From Mycolicibacterium goodii (GTDB lineage: Bacteria > Actinomycetota > Actinomycetes > Mycobacteriales > Mycobacteriaceae), in assembly GCF_022370755.2 (NCBI RefSeq), contig NZ_CP092364.2, positions 5,518,001 through 5,582,000 of the forward strand: a stretch of DNA of 64,000 bases, given 5' to 3'. A program made the translations under genes and the position numbers. The notes under the pieces were generated by a model, which was not told where the DNA came from, made no database searches, and worked only from the letters and a program-made list of their open reading frames with translations. Below are positions 36,335-44,639 of this stretch, in pieces (position 1 is the stretch's first letter; each line of letters opens with the position of its first letter).

Positions 36335-36976
36335 ATGGCGGGTGCTCAAGATTTCGTCCCAGACACGACGGACCTGTCCGAACTGGCGACCGCGGCCGAT
36401 CGATGCCGAGGTTGCGGGCTGTATCGCGATGCCACGCAGGCGGTGTTCGGCGCCGGCGGCAGATCGGCGCGCATGATGATGATCGGCGAACAACCCGGTG
36501 ACAAAGAGGACCTCGCGGGACTGCCGTTCGTGGGCCCCGCGGGACGGCTCCTGGACCGCGCGCTGGAGGCCGCAGACATCGACCGTGAACAGCTCTATGT
36601 GACCAACGCCGTCAAGCATTTCAAGTTCACGCGGGCCGCAGGCGGCAAACGCCGGATCCACAAGACCCCGAGCCGCACCGAGGTGGTCGCGTGCAGGCCC
36701 TGGCTGATCGCCGAAATGACCTCGGTGGAGCCAGATGTCGTCGTGTTGCTCGGGGCGACGGCGGCGAAGGCTCTACTGGGTAACGACTTTCGGGTCACGC
36801 AGCATCGCGGCGAGGTTCTGCACAGTGCCGACACCCCGGGCGATCCGGCCCTGGTGGCCACCGTTCACCCGTCCTCCCTGCTTCGCGGCCCGAAACAAGA
36901 GCGCGAATCGGCGTTCGCCGGCCTGGTCGACGATCTGCGCGTCGCCGGTTCGGTGTGCTCCGGCATCAGGCCATGA
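36335..36976 (+). CDS. udgX: UdgX, uracil-DNA-crosslinking glycosylase-like protein
   Basis: A 213-residue family 4-like uracil-DNA glycosylase of the UdgX type, which binds uracil in DNA so tightly that it becomes covalently attached. The defining features are all here: GEQPGDKED at 51-59 and the extra KRRIHKTP loop with His109, the residue that M. smegmatis UdgX links to the abasic sugar. The C24-x2-C27 pair and Cys120 are candidates for Fe-S ligands; the only other late cysteine is Cys208. VHPSSLLRG is the second uracil-pocket motif. A TACTCC -10-like element lies 7 bases before the ATG. The last 11 bases overlap the convergent decarboxylase gene. Confidence 0.95.
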   Translation: MAGAQDFVPDTTDLSELATAADRCRGCGLYRDATQAVFGAGGRSARMMMIGEQPGDKEDLAGLPFVGPAGRLLDRALEAADIDREQLYVTNAVKHFKFTRAAGGKRRIHKTPSRTEVVACRPWLIAEMTSVEPDVVVLLGATAAKALLGNDFRVTQHRGEVLHSADTPGDPALVATVHPSSLLRGPKQERESAFAGLVDDLRVAGSVCSGIRP

Positions 36977-38423
36977 CCCGGATGGTGCGCATCTGCGGAT
37001 CCGCCGGATCCGGCAGGTTCATACCCGCCTGCACGCCGGTCACGAGATAGTCCAGCACCGCCTCGTTGAGGCGCTCCCCCGGCACCACCGCGGGTATCCC
37101 GGGCGGATACGGGGTGATCTGTTCCGCGGCGATACGACCGACCGCCTGCTCGACCGGGATCTGTTCGACCTTGGCGAAGAACGCATCCCGCGGCGAGACC
37201 TCCGTCGACAACTGAAGATCGGCCGGGGTCGGAAGGGCGATCGGGGGCGGCGGCGCGAAATCCGATGCGGCCTTGCGCCACAACGACAACGCGTGCACCA
37301 GGCGACCGGCCGTATCGGAGCCGTCGGCGACCGACATCGTCGCCAGAATACGGCGATGATCGGACATGCCGACGTCGACCTGGCAGTGCTCGCGCAGCCA
37401 GTCAGCAGCCTGGTAACCGGAGGTCCCGGTGCCCGACACGTCGATCAGGATCTGCAGGCGGTCCAGATCGTGCGAAGCCTGCGCGCCGAGCAGTTCGGAG
37501 TCGAGCACCTCCACATCCTCGATCTCTTCGATCCCGCGACGCGTATGGTCGGCCAGATCGAGTGCGGCGCCGAACAGTTCGTGCCCGTGCTCGACCATCT
37601 GCCGCCGCCAGCCGTCGATTGCGGTGTACACCAGGACATTAGGGCTCGTGGTCATCAACAGGTCGGCGCACGCCGACAACCGGTCCTGGTCGATGAGATC
37701 GCCCTGGAGATGGAACACCGACCCCTGTTCGAATCCGGCCCCCATCTTGTGCACGCTGACGACACACACGTCGGCACCGGCGTTCATGGCCCAGGTCGGC
37801 AGATTCTCGTGGAAGGGCAGGTGGGCGCCCCACGCTTCGTCGACGATCAACGGTTTGCCCCTGGCGTGGCACACGTCGGCGATGCCGGCGAGATCGGCAC
37901 ACGTGCCGTAGGGGCTCGGGCTCACGATCAGTGCGCCCGCGGCGTGGGGATGGCGCTGCCAGGTCTGTTCGACCTCCTCCGGAGACGGCGGGTGCGACAG
38001 GTGGTGCTCGGCGTCCCAGCGCGGCGTGATCCAGCGTGGCATCACCCCAGAGAAGATCAGGCCTGCGACCACGGACTTGTGGCTGTCGCGGCTGAGCAGC
38101 AGGCTGCCGTCGCCGCCGGCGACGGCCATCATCGCGGCCTTCACCGACAACGAGCTTCCACACGTGGAGAACCAGGCGGTGTCGGCGCCAACCGCCTCGG
38201 CCATGAGGTCTTCGGCTTTCTGCAGGTAGCCGTTGCTGCTGCGACGGTCGTCGAGGCCGCCGTTGGCCAGTACATCGCTGAGGAACGGCTCGCGCCCCAG
38301 CACGCGCAGCACGCGGTCGTCGACGCCACGGCCCTGGCGGTGACCGGGTGGGGTGTATCCGTACCGGTTGGACGCGTGGTATTCGTTCAACGCGTCGAGC
38401 AGTGGCGCCTCGGACTGATCCAT
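36966..38423 (-). CDS. Orn/Lys/Arg-type PLP decarboxylase
   Basis: A 485-residue fold-type-I decarboxylase. Conserved segments are YTPPGHRQGRGVDD, LSRDSHKSVVAGL (cofactor-stacking His), LIVDEAWGAH (Asp contacting the pyridine nitrogen) and VVSVHKMGAGFEQG with the PLP lysine. The C-terminal domain has TPYPPGIPAVVPGE, typical of the family. Substrate may be lysine, ornithine or arginine; the short N-terminus (no wing domain) is like the YaaO/SpeA-type enzymes of Gram-positive bacteria. It could feed polyamine synthesis. A TACTCC element 6 bases before the ATG resembles that of udgX. Confidence 0.85.
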   Translation of the reverse strand: MDQSEAPLLDALNEYHASNRYGYTPPGHRQGRGVDDRVLRVLGREPFLSDVLANGGLDDRRSSNGYLQKAEDLMAEAVGADTAWFSTCGSSLSVKAAMMAVAGGDGSLLLSRDSHKSVVAGLIFSGVMPRWITPRWDAEHHLSHPPSPEEVEQTWQRHPHAAGALIVSPSPYGTCADLAGIADVCHARGKPLIVDEAWGAHLPFHENLPTWAMNAGADVCVVSVHKMGAGFEQGSVFHLQGDLIDQDRLSACADLLMTTSPNVLVYTAIDGWRRQMVEHGHELFGAALDLADHTRRGIEEIEDVEVLDSELLGAQASHDLDRLQILIDVSGTGTSGYQAADWLREHCQVDVGMSDHRRILATMSVADGSDTAGRLVHALSLWRKAASDFAPPPPIALPTPADLQLSTEVSPRDAFFAKVEQIPVEQAVGRIAAEQITPYPPGIPAVVPGERLNEAVLDYLVTGVQAGMNLPDPADPQMRTIRVMA

Positions 38424-38462
38424 CCGAGCGGAGTACCCACCCGCACCGCGCGGTATGCCCGC

Positions 38463-39605
38463 CTACACCGATCGCCGGTGTGTGAAATACCACGTGAGAC
38501 CCATTGCCGTGCACGCGACGGCCAGCACCGTGAACGCCATCGGGAACGAGCCCGCGGTGGCCAGCCCTCCGACTGCCAGCGCGCCGATCCCCGTCCCGCC
38601 GTCGAATCCCACATTCCACGCGACGCTCACCTTGCTGCGCGCGTGCTCACCGGTCGCGGCGAATCCCTGCACCAGGGTCACGCTCTGCAGCGCACCGTAG
38701 GCGACGCCGACCAGGGACGCACCCGCGACGATCAGGGTGTCGCCCACCAAGGCCCCGCGCGCGATGCCCGCGGCGATGATCAGGAGTCCGACCGCCCCGA
38801 GATACAGCAAAGGCTGGATGAACCGGCCCGGGCCGAATCGGTCGGCCAGGCCGCCGACGAGCCAACGCGCCAGCGCGGTCACGCCGGTCAGCGCGAGCAG
38901 TGCGGCGAACGCAACCTCGGCGCTGCCGAACTGCGGCGCGAAGGTCAGGATCGCACCACCCGACGCCGTGATCACCACGAGCGCGATGATTGGGCTCACC
39001 ACGCCCGCGGTGAGTGCGAACCGCTCACCGTCGGCGCTGCGCGGCGGTGTCGGCACCGGGCGCGTGAACGCGAGCGCGAACGGGATCGCCAGCACGGGCG
39101 CGGTCGCGAGCGCGAACACCAAACCGAAGCTCACCTCCTCCGCCAACCACGGCGCGAGCGGGGAGAGGATGAATTGCGGTGCGGCGATGGCCAAGCCGTA
39201 CGCGCCCACGGCGCGGCCCCGGTGCTCCTGCGCGAACAGGCCCGCGACACCGTCGACTCCGGTCACGGTGACGATCCCGAACCCGAGCCCGCGCAACGCC
39301 GCCAGAACCAGCACGGCCCACTGGGTCTCGGCGAACACATGCAGCAGTGCGGGCCCACCCAGCAGTAGCAGGCCGATCGCGAGCGTGGCACGCGCGCCCG
39401 CCCTTTCGATGAGCCGGCCCGTCACCAGTTGTGCGATCACGGTGCACGCCATCAGAACGGTGTTGACCAGACCGGCACCCAGATTGTCGGCGCCGATGCG
39501 CACCGCCCACATCGGCGCCACGGGCAACAGGAGTGCGAAACCGGTGAACCCCAGCGCCGCAGAGGCGAGCAGCGCGGGCATGCCGCGCCTGCGCCAGATG
39601 TTCAC
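38463..39605 (-). CDS. MFS transporter
   Basis: A 380-residue major facilitator with about 12 helices; the loop GRLIERAGARATLAIG after helix 2 and GGLADRFGPGRF in the second half are the family's cytoplasmic A-type motifs. Substrate unknown; an efflux or uptake role for the compound handled by the upstream operon genes is likely. GTG at 39605 overlaps the amidohydrolase stop (GTGA), giving a start that retains the first helix. It is the last gene of the leftward unit from 42985. Confidence 0.8.
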   Translation of the reverse strand: MNIWRRRGMPALLASAALGFTGFALLLPVAPMWAVRIGADNLGAGLVNTVLMACTVIAQLVTGRLIERAGARATLAIGLLLLGGPALLHVFAETQWAVLVLAALRGLGFGIVTVTGVDGVAGLFAQEHRGRAVGAYGLAIAAPQFILSPLAPWLAEEVSFGLVFALATAPVLAIPFALAFTRPVPTPPRSADGERFALTAGVVSPIIALVVITASGGAILTFAPQFGSAEVAFAALLALTGVTALARWLVGGLADRFGPGRFIQPLLYLGAVGLLIIAAGIARGALVGDTLIVAGASLVGVAYGALQSVTLVQGFAATGEHARSKVSVAWNVGFDGGTGIGALAVGGLATAGSFPMAFTVLAVACTAMGLTWYFTHRRSV

Positions 39606-40873
39606 CGGCCGAACACCACCGCACCGCCGACGATCGTGGCCGCGACCAGATCGGCGTCGAGCGCCTCCACCACCTGCCGCGGTGGCGCCGCCAGCACACA
39701 CAGATCACCCGGCTGTCCCACTTGCACCCGGCGCGGCCGCGACGGGTCACGTGCCGTACCGGTGAAGAGCTCGAGTGCCGTGCGGGCGGTGATGCGTTCG
39801 GCCGGGTTCAGAACGAAACCGCGCGGGGTGCGGCGGTACACCGCCGCCCGCATCGCCGCCCACGGATCCGCATCACCGAACGGCGCGTCGGTGGACAGCG
39901 CGACGCGTACGCCTGCAGCCAGAAGCGTTGCGACGCGCCAGAGTTCGTGGTGCCGGGAGTCCTCGACGTCGACGCGATAGGCGTCGCCACGCTCGGCGAC
40001 GAAGTTCGGCTGGGTCACGACGGTCACACCTAGTTCGGCCAGATCAGCGACGCAGTCGTCGGGAACCACTGCCGCGTGCTCGATGCGGTCACCGGGCAAG
40101 GTGCCGGTGATGCGCAGAGCCGCGATGGTGATGACGAGTTGCGCGGCGGTGACGCAGTGCACCGCCACGGGGACCGCCCCGGCGTGCCGCTCACGTATCC
40201 ACGTGATCAGTCCGTCGAGGTCGAGTTCGTCGTCGTGCAGAATCTTCTTGCCCGGCGCGAGCACATGCAGACGCTGCGGCAGGCCGCGAGGATGCTCGCA
40301 GAGATCTGGGGTGGCGTCGGTGACGCCGGTGATGCCGTACCGGGCGAGGCGTTCGGCGTACGTACCGATTCCGGTCGTGCGGCGCTGCAGCGCCTCTGTC
40401 CACGACGCGTCCGCGCTGCGCAGGGTTCCGTCAGGGTGATCGGGTCTGCCGATCGCGGCGAGCCCCGCGGAGTTCAGGAACCACAGCACGCCGCTGCGGT
40501 GCTGCACCCGCACGGGTACGGCCGGGGTCAGTTCGTCGAGGCGGTCCCGGTCCAGAGGTCCGGCCACCTGCTCGTGGTAACCGACCGCTCGGATCCAGCC
40601 GTCGGTACCAGGTGCGGCATCCGCCAGCAGACGCCGCAGTTCATCGCCGTCGCGCGCCTCGGCAGGTCCGACGCGTACGGAATCCTGTTCGGCCGCAGCG
40701 GAATACACGTGCAAGTGATGGTCGTGCAGGCCCGGGATGACAGTGCCGAAGGCGGCGTCGAGCACCGTTTCGTCACCGCGTGGGCTCAACGACGGGCCGA
40801 TCTGCTCGATGGTGTCGCCGAGTCGGATGTCGACGGCCGCGCCGTCGAGCAAGGTCGCGCGTCGGATCAGCAT
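39602..40873 (-). CDS. Amidohydrolase (YtcJ-like)
   Basis: A 423-residue metal-dependent hydrolase. The first metal motif is PGLHDHHLHVYS, HCVTAAQLV and IEHAAVV follow as further ligands, and ALSTDAPFGDADPW supplies the catalytic aspartate, as in the YtcJ-like group. The bond cleaved is unknown. The ATG overlaps the end of the CoA-transferase gene by 7 bases and its own stop overlaps the MFS start, so all are coupled. Confidence 0.8.
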   Translation of the reverse strand: MLIRRATLLDGAAVDIRLGDTIEQIGPSLSPRGDETVLDAAFGTVIPGLHDHHLHVYSAAAEQDSVRVGPAEARDGDELRRLLADAAPGTDGWIRAVGYHEQVAGPLDRDRLDELTPAVPVRVQHRSGVLWFLNSAGLAAIGRPDHPDGTLRSADASWTEALQRRTTGIGTYAERLARYGITGVTDATPDLCEHPRGLPQRLHVLAPGKKILHDDELDLDGLITWIRERHAGAVPVAVHCVTAAQLVITIAALRITGTLPGDRIEHAAVVPDDCVADLAELGVTVVTQPNFVAERGDAYRVDVEDSRHHELWRVATLLAAGVRVALSTDAPFGDADPWAAMRAAVYRRTPRGFVLNPAERITARTALELFTGTARDPSRPRRVQVGQPGDLCVLAAPPRQVVEALDADLVAATIVGGAVVFGR

Positions 40874-41982
40874 GACTGTCTTCCGGCGATCAATCGCAGG
40901 ACCGCATCGTTGTCGACACCGAGGACGGGACCGGCCGGCGTGGCACCCGGCGCGACGGCGGGAACCTCGTCGCCCATGGATGCCAGCGGCGCGTACAACG
41001 CGGCCACGGCCGACATCGCGAACTCGATCAGCTCGCCTCCACCGCGCGCGCAGGAATCGGCAACGGCATACGCCGCATGCAGACCGGTCAGCGGGTCGGC
41101 GATGGCGTCGCCCACGAAAACCGGTGTACCGGGATCGTTTCGGACCATGCCGCCGGATACCGCGGCGTCGTCCCCGAACGCCACCCAGCCGGCACGCTCG
41201 CCGGTGGCGCCGTGCCCCGTGATGCGCACCCACGTCCGGCCCGGACGGGGTTTCACCGCCTCCGGCCCGAGCCCGCGCCGCGCCAGCGCGGCCGGCCGCG
41301 ACGATTCGATCACGACATCGGCGGCGCCCAGCAGAGTTGCAAGGGCAGCTGTGTCGTCGAAATCGACGGCATACGAGTATTTTCCGTGGTTCATCCAGTC
41401 GAAGAACGCCGATGGTCCGTTACGCGTGCCGTCGGGCCGGGCCGGGCTTTCCACCTTGACGACCGTCGCACCGGCCTGGCGCAGCAACTGACCGCACAGC
41501 GGACCCGCCCACATCGACGACAGGTCGGCCACCAACTGCCCTGCCAACGACCGGCCGGCGCTCCGCGGACCGAGCTCGGTGATGCGCGGCCCGGCGGCGG
41601 GACTCTCACCCAGCACCGCCACCGGGAGCCCGAGCAACCGGGCGCGTTCGGCGACCTGGCGCACGTCGGTCACCGCGGCCCAGTTCTCCACCGCCGTCCA
41701 GGGGTCGGCATCCGGCGAATCGGTTTGCACCAGGGCCGGTACCGCGGCGATGTCGTCGGCCCGCGACAACGTCAGTGCACACCATGACCCGTCGCGCGTC
41801 ACGAACAGGCGCGTCGCACCGCCCGCCGAGACACGCCCCTGCGGTCGCAACCCGAGCATCGCGGCACGACCGGTGAGCAGCGCCCTGGCATCGAGCTCAA
41901 CGGCGGTGATCGCGGCGAAGGCGTCTGCCACCTGCTGGGCGCGGCCCAGCACAGCGTCGGTGACACCCACCGGCGCTGTCAC
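40867..41982 (-). CDS. CaiB/BaiF-family CoA transferase
   Basis: A 371-residue class III CoA transferase or a close relative. LAGQLVADLSSMWAGPLCGQLL and GATVVKVESPARPDGTRNG are the CoA-binding signatures. The usual catalytic aspartate motif is hard to place: the N- and C-terminal halves appear permuted, with the typical family N-terminus (here about residue 130) preceded by sequence that normally follows it. Start GTG 41982 is a few bases after the MaoC-like stop. Pairing with a hydratase suggests a C4-C5 or branched acyl-CoA route. Confidence 0.7.
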   Translation of the reverse strand: MTAPVGVTDAVLGRAQQVADAFAAITAVELDARALLTGRAAMLGLRPQGRVSAGGATRLFVTRDGSWCALTLSRADDIAAVPALVQTDSPDADPWTAVENWAAVTDVRQVAERARLLGLPVAVLGESPAAGPRITELGPRSAGRSLAGQLVADLSSMWAGPLCGQLLRQAGATVVKVESPARPDGTRNGPSAFFDWMNHGKYSYAVDFDDTAALATLLGAADVVIESSRPAALARRGLGPEAVKPRPGRTWVRITGHGATGERAGWVAFGDDAAVSGGMVRNDPGTPVFVGDAIADPLTGLHAAYAVADSCARGGGELIEFAMSAVAALYAPLASMGDEVPAVAPGATPAGPVLGVDNDAVLRLIAGRQSC

Positions 41983-41992
41983 GGGGTTCTCG

Positions 41993-42985
41993 TCAGAACA
42001 GCAGCGCACGGAACCGCCAGTCCAGCACCTGCCTGTCGGCCGCACCGTCGGCTCCTCCGGCGGCGAACACAATCGACCGCAGACGCAGCGTGTTCGCCTC
42101 GATCGACTCGACATGCAGCTCGCTGAACAGGGTGTCGCCCTCGTGCACCGGTCCGGTGTGATCGCAGGACTGCCAGCCCAGCACCGTCACGAGGTTGGGC
42201 AGCAGCCGGGTGGCCTGAGCCAACGCGAGTCCGATCGTGTGGCCTCCGTACACCAGACGCTTGCCACCGGAACGCCAATCATGATGTGTGGACGCGATAT
42301 TCAGCGTCAGCCTGGCGAGCTCGGGGGCGCTGCTGACGACATCTGCCGTGCTGTGCAGCACCGCGCCGGCCAACTCGTCGCGAAGGTCGTCGAGGTGCGG
42401 TCCGGGCACCTTCGCGCGGTAGGCCTCGGCGTCCCAACCCGCGGTCGGTGCCGGCGATGCATGCGTGCCGATCTCGTCCAGGTCGTCGGAATGTCCGGTG
42501 TCGACCCCCGTTTCGGACAGCGGCAACATCGCACATCGGTAGAAATCGAGAACCAGTCGGTCCAACTGGTCGGTCGTCGTCATCCGCAACGCCGCTAGCC
42601 CGGTGGGAGCACGGCCCGGTTTGTTCGAATTCTGCTTGAGTCCAACGACTTCGGTGCGCGTGGTCAGGGTGTCACCGGTCACCGGGTATCGGTGGAACGC
42701 GAGCCCGCGGTAGAACAGGTTGGCCTTCACCCGCTGCGTGACCAGGGTGCTCTGTCCGATCGCGACGTCACACACCAGCGCCGGATGCGCGAGCGGCGCG
42801 CCGGCTCCGGTCACCGCGGACGCGAGTTCGGCGTCCAGTGTCAGCCGCAACCGGTCGCCGAGGATGGCCTGGTGCGCCGCGGCCGCCCCCTCGGTCAGTG
42901 TCATCGACGGCGCGGTGTCAAAGACCTGACCTACCTTGAGGTCATCGAAGTACGGACCACCGGACAGCCGGCCATGTGCAGTCAC
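41993..42985 (-). CDS. MaoC-like acyl-CoA hydratase, double hotdog
   Basis: A 330-residue protein with two hotdog halves. The first starts PYFDDLKVGQVFDTAPSMTL; the second, about residues 215-330, has GGKRLVYGGHTIGLALAQA, where a MaoC hydratase places its catalytic residues, and GDTLFSELHVESIEA. It resembles mesaconyl-CoA-type hydratases more than short (R)-specific hydratases. First gene of a four-gene leftward unit (hydratase, CoA transferase, amidohydrolase, MFS). A TAGCAT -10-like element lies 8 bases before the GTG. Confidence 0.8.
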   Translation of the reverse strand: MTAHGRLSGGPYFDDLKVGQVFDTAPSMTLTEGAAAAHQAILGDRLRLTLDAELASAVTGAGAPLAHPALVCDVAIGQSTLVTQRVKANLFYRGLAFHRYPVTGDTLTTRTEVVGLKQNSNKPGRAPTGLAALRMTTTDQLDRLVLDFYRCAMLPLSETGVDTGHSDDLDEIGTHASPAPTAGWDAEAYRAKVPGPHLDDLRDELAGAVLHSTADVVSSAPELARLTLNIASTHHDWRSGGKRLVYGGHTIGLALAQATRLLPNLVTVLGWQSCDHTGPVHEGDTLFSELHVESIEANTLRLRSIVFAAGGADGAADRQVLDWRFRALLF

Positions 42986-43000
42986 GGCTTCTCATGCTAT

Positions 43001-43816
43001 TCACGTGCCCGCGGTGGCAGCCAGACTGCCCAGCAGCTTCAGCGCATCGGCACTAGGGGTGTTCGGTTCAGCCTGGTAGACCACCAGTTCCTGGCCGGGC
43101 CCGGACCGCACGTCGAACGTCTGCATGTCCAGGGTCATTGTGCCCACCTGTGGATGGCGAAAGCTCTTGACCGTGGCGGACTTCCCGCGGGCGTCGTGAC
43201 GGCGCCACAACTCGGTGAATTCGGGGCTACGGTCCAGCAATTCGGTCAGCACCGCGGTGATCCGCGGATCGTGCGGCGCGATCCCGTAGTTCTTGCGGAA
43301 CCCGGCGACCGCGTCCGCGGCGATCACCGGCCAGTCGGCATACAGCTCGCGGGCCCGTGGTTCGGTGAACACCATCAACAGCATGTTGTCGCGCAGGATG
43401 TCGCCGTACAGCGCCTCGGACAGCGTATTGGTGGCCAGGAGGTCGTATGCGCGGTTGTACACCAGGGCCGGGTTGTCGGGCCAGGCTGCCATGAGCCGCA
43501 GCAGCGCAGGGGCCACCCGGTCCGGGACCGGGGCGAGCCGGGCACGCGGGGTGAGCCCGGCGATCGCGAACAGATGCTGGCGTCCGTCCTCGTCGAGCTT
43601 CAGCACCGCCGCCAGTGCCTCCAGCACCTGGGCCGACGGGGAACGCTCCCGGCCCTGCTCGAGCCGGACGTAATAGTCGACGCTCAGACCGCCCAGCAAC
43701 GCCACCTCCTCGCGGCGCAACCCGGGCACGCGGCGATGTCCGGTGTCGGGCAGCCCGACATCTGCGGGCGTGACCAGGGCGCGTCGGCTGCGCAGGTAGT
43801 CACCGAGTTCGGTCAT
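43001..43816 (-). CDS. XRE-type regulator with MmyB-like ligand domain
   Basis: A 271-residue regulator. The N-terminal helix-turn-helix (residues ~10-75) contains PGLRREEVALLGGLSVDYYVRLEQGRE, the hallmark of this actinobacterial group; the C-terminal ~180 residues form the MmyB-like PAS/ligand-binding domain (LVYNRAYDLLATN, VYQAEPNTPS). Genes of this class typically stand divergent from the short-chain dehydrogenase they repress, as here. The 112-bp divergent region holds a perfect 11-bp-arm palindrome. Confidence 0.85.
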   Translation of the reverse strand: MTELGDYLRSRRALVTPADVGLPDTGHRRVPGLRREEVALLGGLSVDYYVRLEQGRERSPSAQVLEALAAVLKLDEDGRQHLFAIAGLTPRARLAPVPDRVAPALLRLMAAWPDNPALVYNRAYDLLATNTLSEALYGDILRDNMLLMVFTEPRARELYADWPVIAADAVAGFRKNYGIAPHDPRITAVLTELLDRSPEFTELWRRHDARGKSATVKSFRHPQVGTMTLDMQTFDVRSGPGQELVVYQAEPNTPSADALKLLGSLAATAGT

Positions 43817-43856
43817 GTTCTCACCCTAGGCGCGTGGGCATTGTCGTACAGGGGTC

Positions 43857-43883
43857 GTTCCTGGGTGCAGCACACCCAGGAAC
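43857..43883. promoter_or_regulatory. Perfect 11-bp-arm operator palindrome
   Basis: GTTCCTGGGTG and CACCCAGGAAC flank CAGCA between the XRE regulator and the divergent SDR gene, 41 bases from the former and 46 from the latter. It is the obvious candidate operator of the XRE protein. Confidence 0.65.
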
Positions 43884-43928
43884 ACCGCATCCTGGTAGCC
43901 GCGGGGTCCGGCCGCGACGCTGAAGTGC

Positions 43929-44639
43929 ATGAGCGAACACAAAATCATCCTGGTCACGGGCGTCACGAGCGGAATCGGTGAGGCCGTCGCGATCCGTCTG
44001 GCCGGCGAAGGGCATCAGGTGGTCGGCGGCGCCCGGCGCACCGACCGGTTGGCCGCACTGAAGCGTGAGAACCTGCAGGTCCGGCGCGTCGACGTGACCG
44101 ACCGCACCGACATGGCCGCGTTCGTCGACGAGGCGGTGCACGAGCACGGTCGCATCGACGCGATCGTGAACAACGCAGGCGTGATGCCGCTGTCGCGCAT
44201 CGACGCGCTGCTGGTCGATGAGTGGGACACCATGATCGACGTCAACGTCCGCGGGCTGCTCAACGGCATCGCCGCGGCACTTCCCCATTTCCGGCGGCAG
44301 GGGCACGGTCATTTCGTCACGATGGCCTCGATCGGCGCGCACCAGGTGGTGCCGACCGGTGCGGTGTACTGCGCGACGAAGTACGCGGCCTGGGCGATCA
44401 CCGAGGGGCTGCGCCTCGAGCTCGACCCCTCAATCCGGGTCACCACGATCTCACCCGGCGTCGTCGAATCCGAGCTCGCCGCAACGATCACCGACCCGGA
44501 CGCCGCGGCCGCGATGCAGACCTACCGGGCCGAGGCGATCCCGCCCGACGCGATCGCGCGTGCGGTTTCGTACGCCGTCAACGAGTCACCGGATGTCGAC
44601 GTCAACGAGGTCATCGTCAGGCCGGCGAGGCAACGCTGA
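43929..44639 (+). CDS. Short-chain dehydrogenase/reductase
   Basis: A 236-residue classical SDR: LVTGVTSGIGEAVA cofactor motif, IVNNAGVMPL, serine in TMASIGAH, and YCATKYAAWAI with tyrosine and lysine. Substrate unknown. Divergent from the XRE/MmyB regulator and separated from it by the palindromic operator, so probably repressed by that regulator. The end overlaps the convergent enoyl-CoA hydratase gene by 23 bases. Confidence 0.85.
   Translation: MSEHKIILVTGVTSGIGEAVAIRLAGEGHQVVGGARRTDRLAALKRENLQVRRVDVTDRTDMAAFVDEAVHEHGRIDAIVNNAGVMPLSRIDALLVDEWDTMIDVNVRGLLNGIAAALPHFRRQGHGHFVTMASIGAHQVVPTGAVYCATKYAAWAITEGLRLELDPSIRVTTISPGVVESELAATITDPDAAAAMQTYRAEAIPPDAIARAVSYAVNESPDVDVNEVIVRPARQR

Noticed and set aside
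36735..39368. 877-codon plus-strand open frame
   Set aside because: Antisense to the decarboxylase and MFS genes and overlapping udgX out of frame; no recognisable domain.
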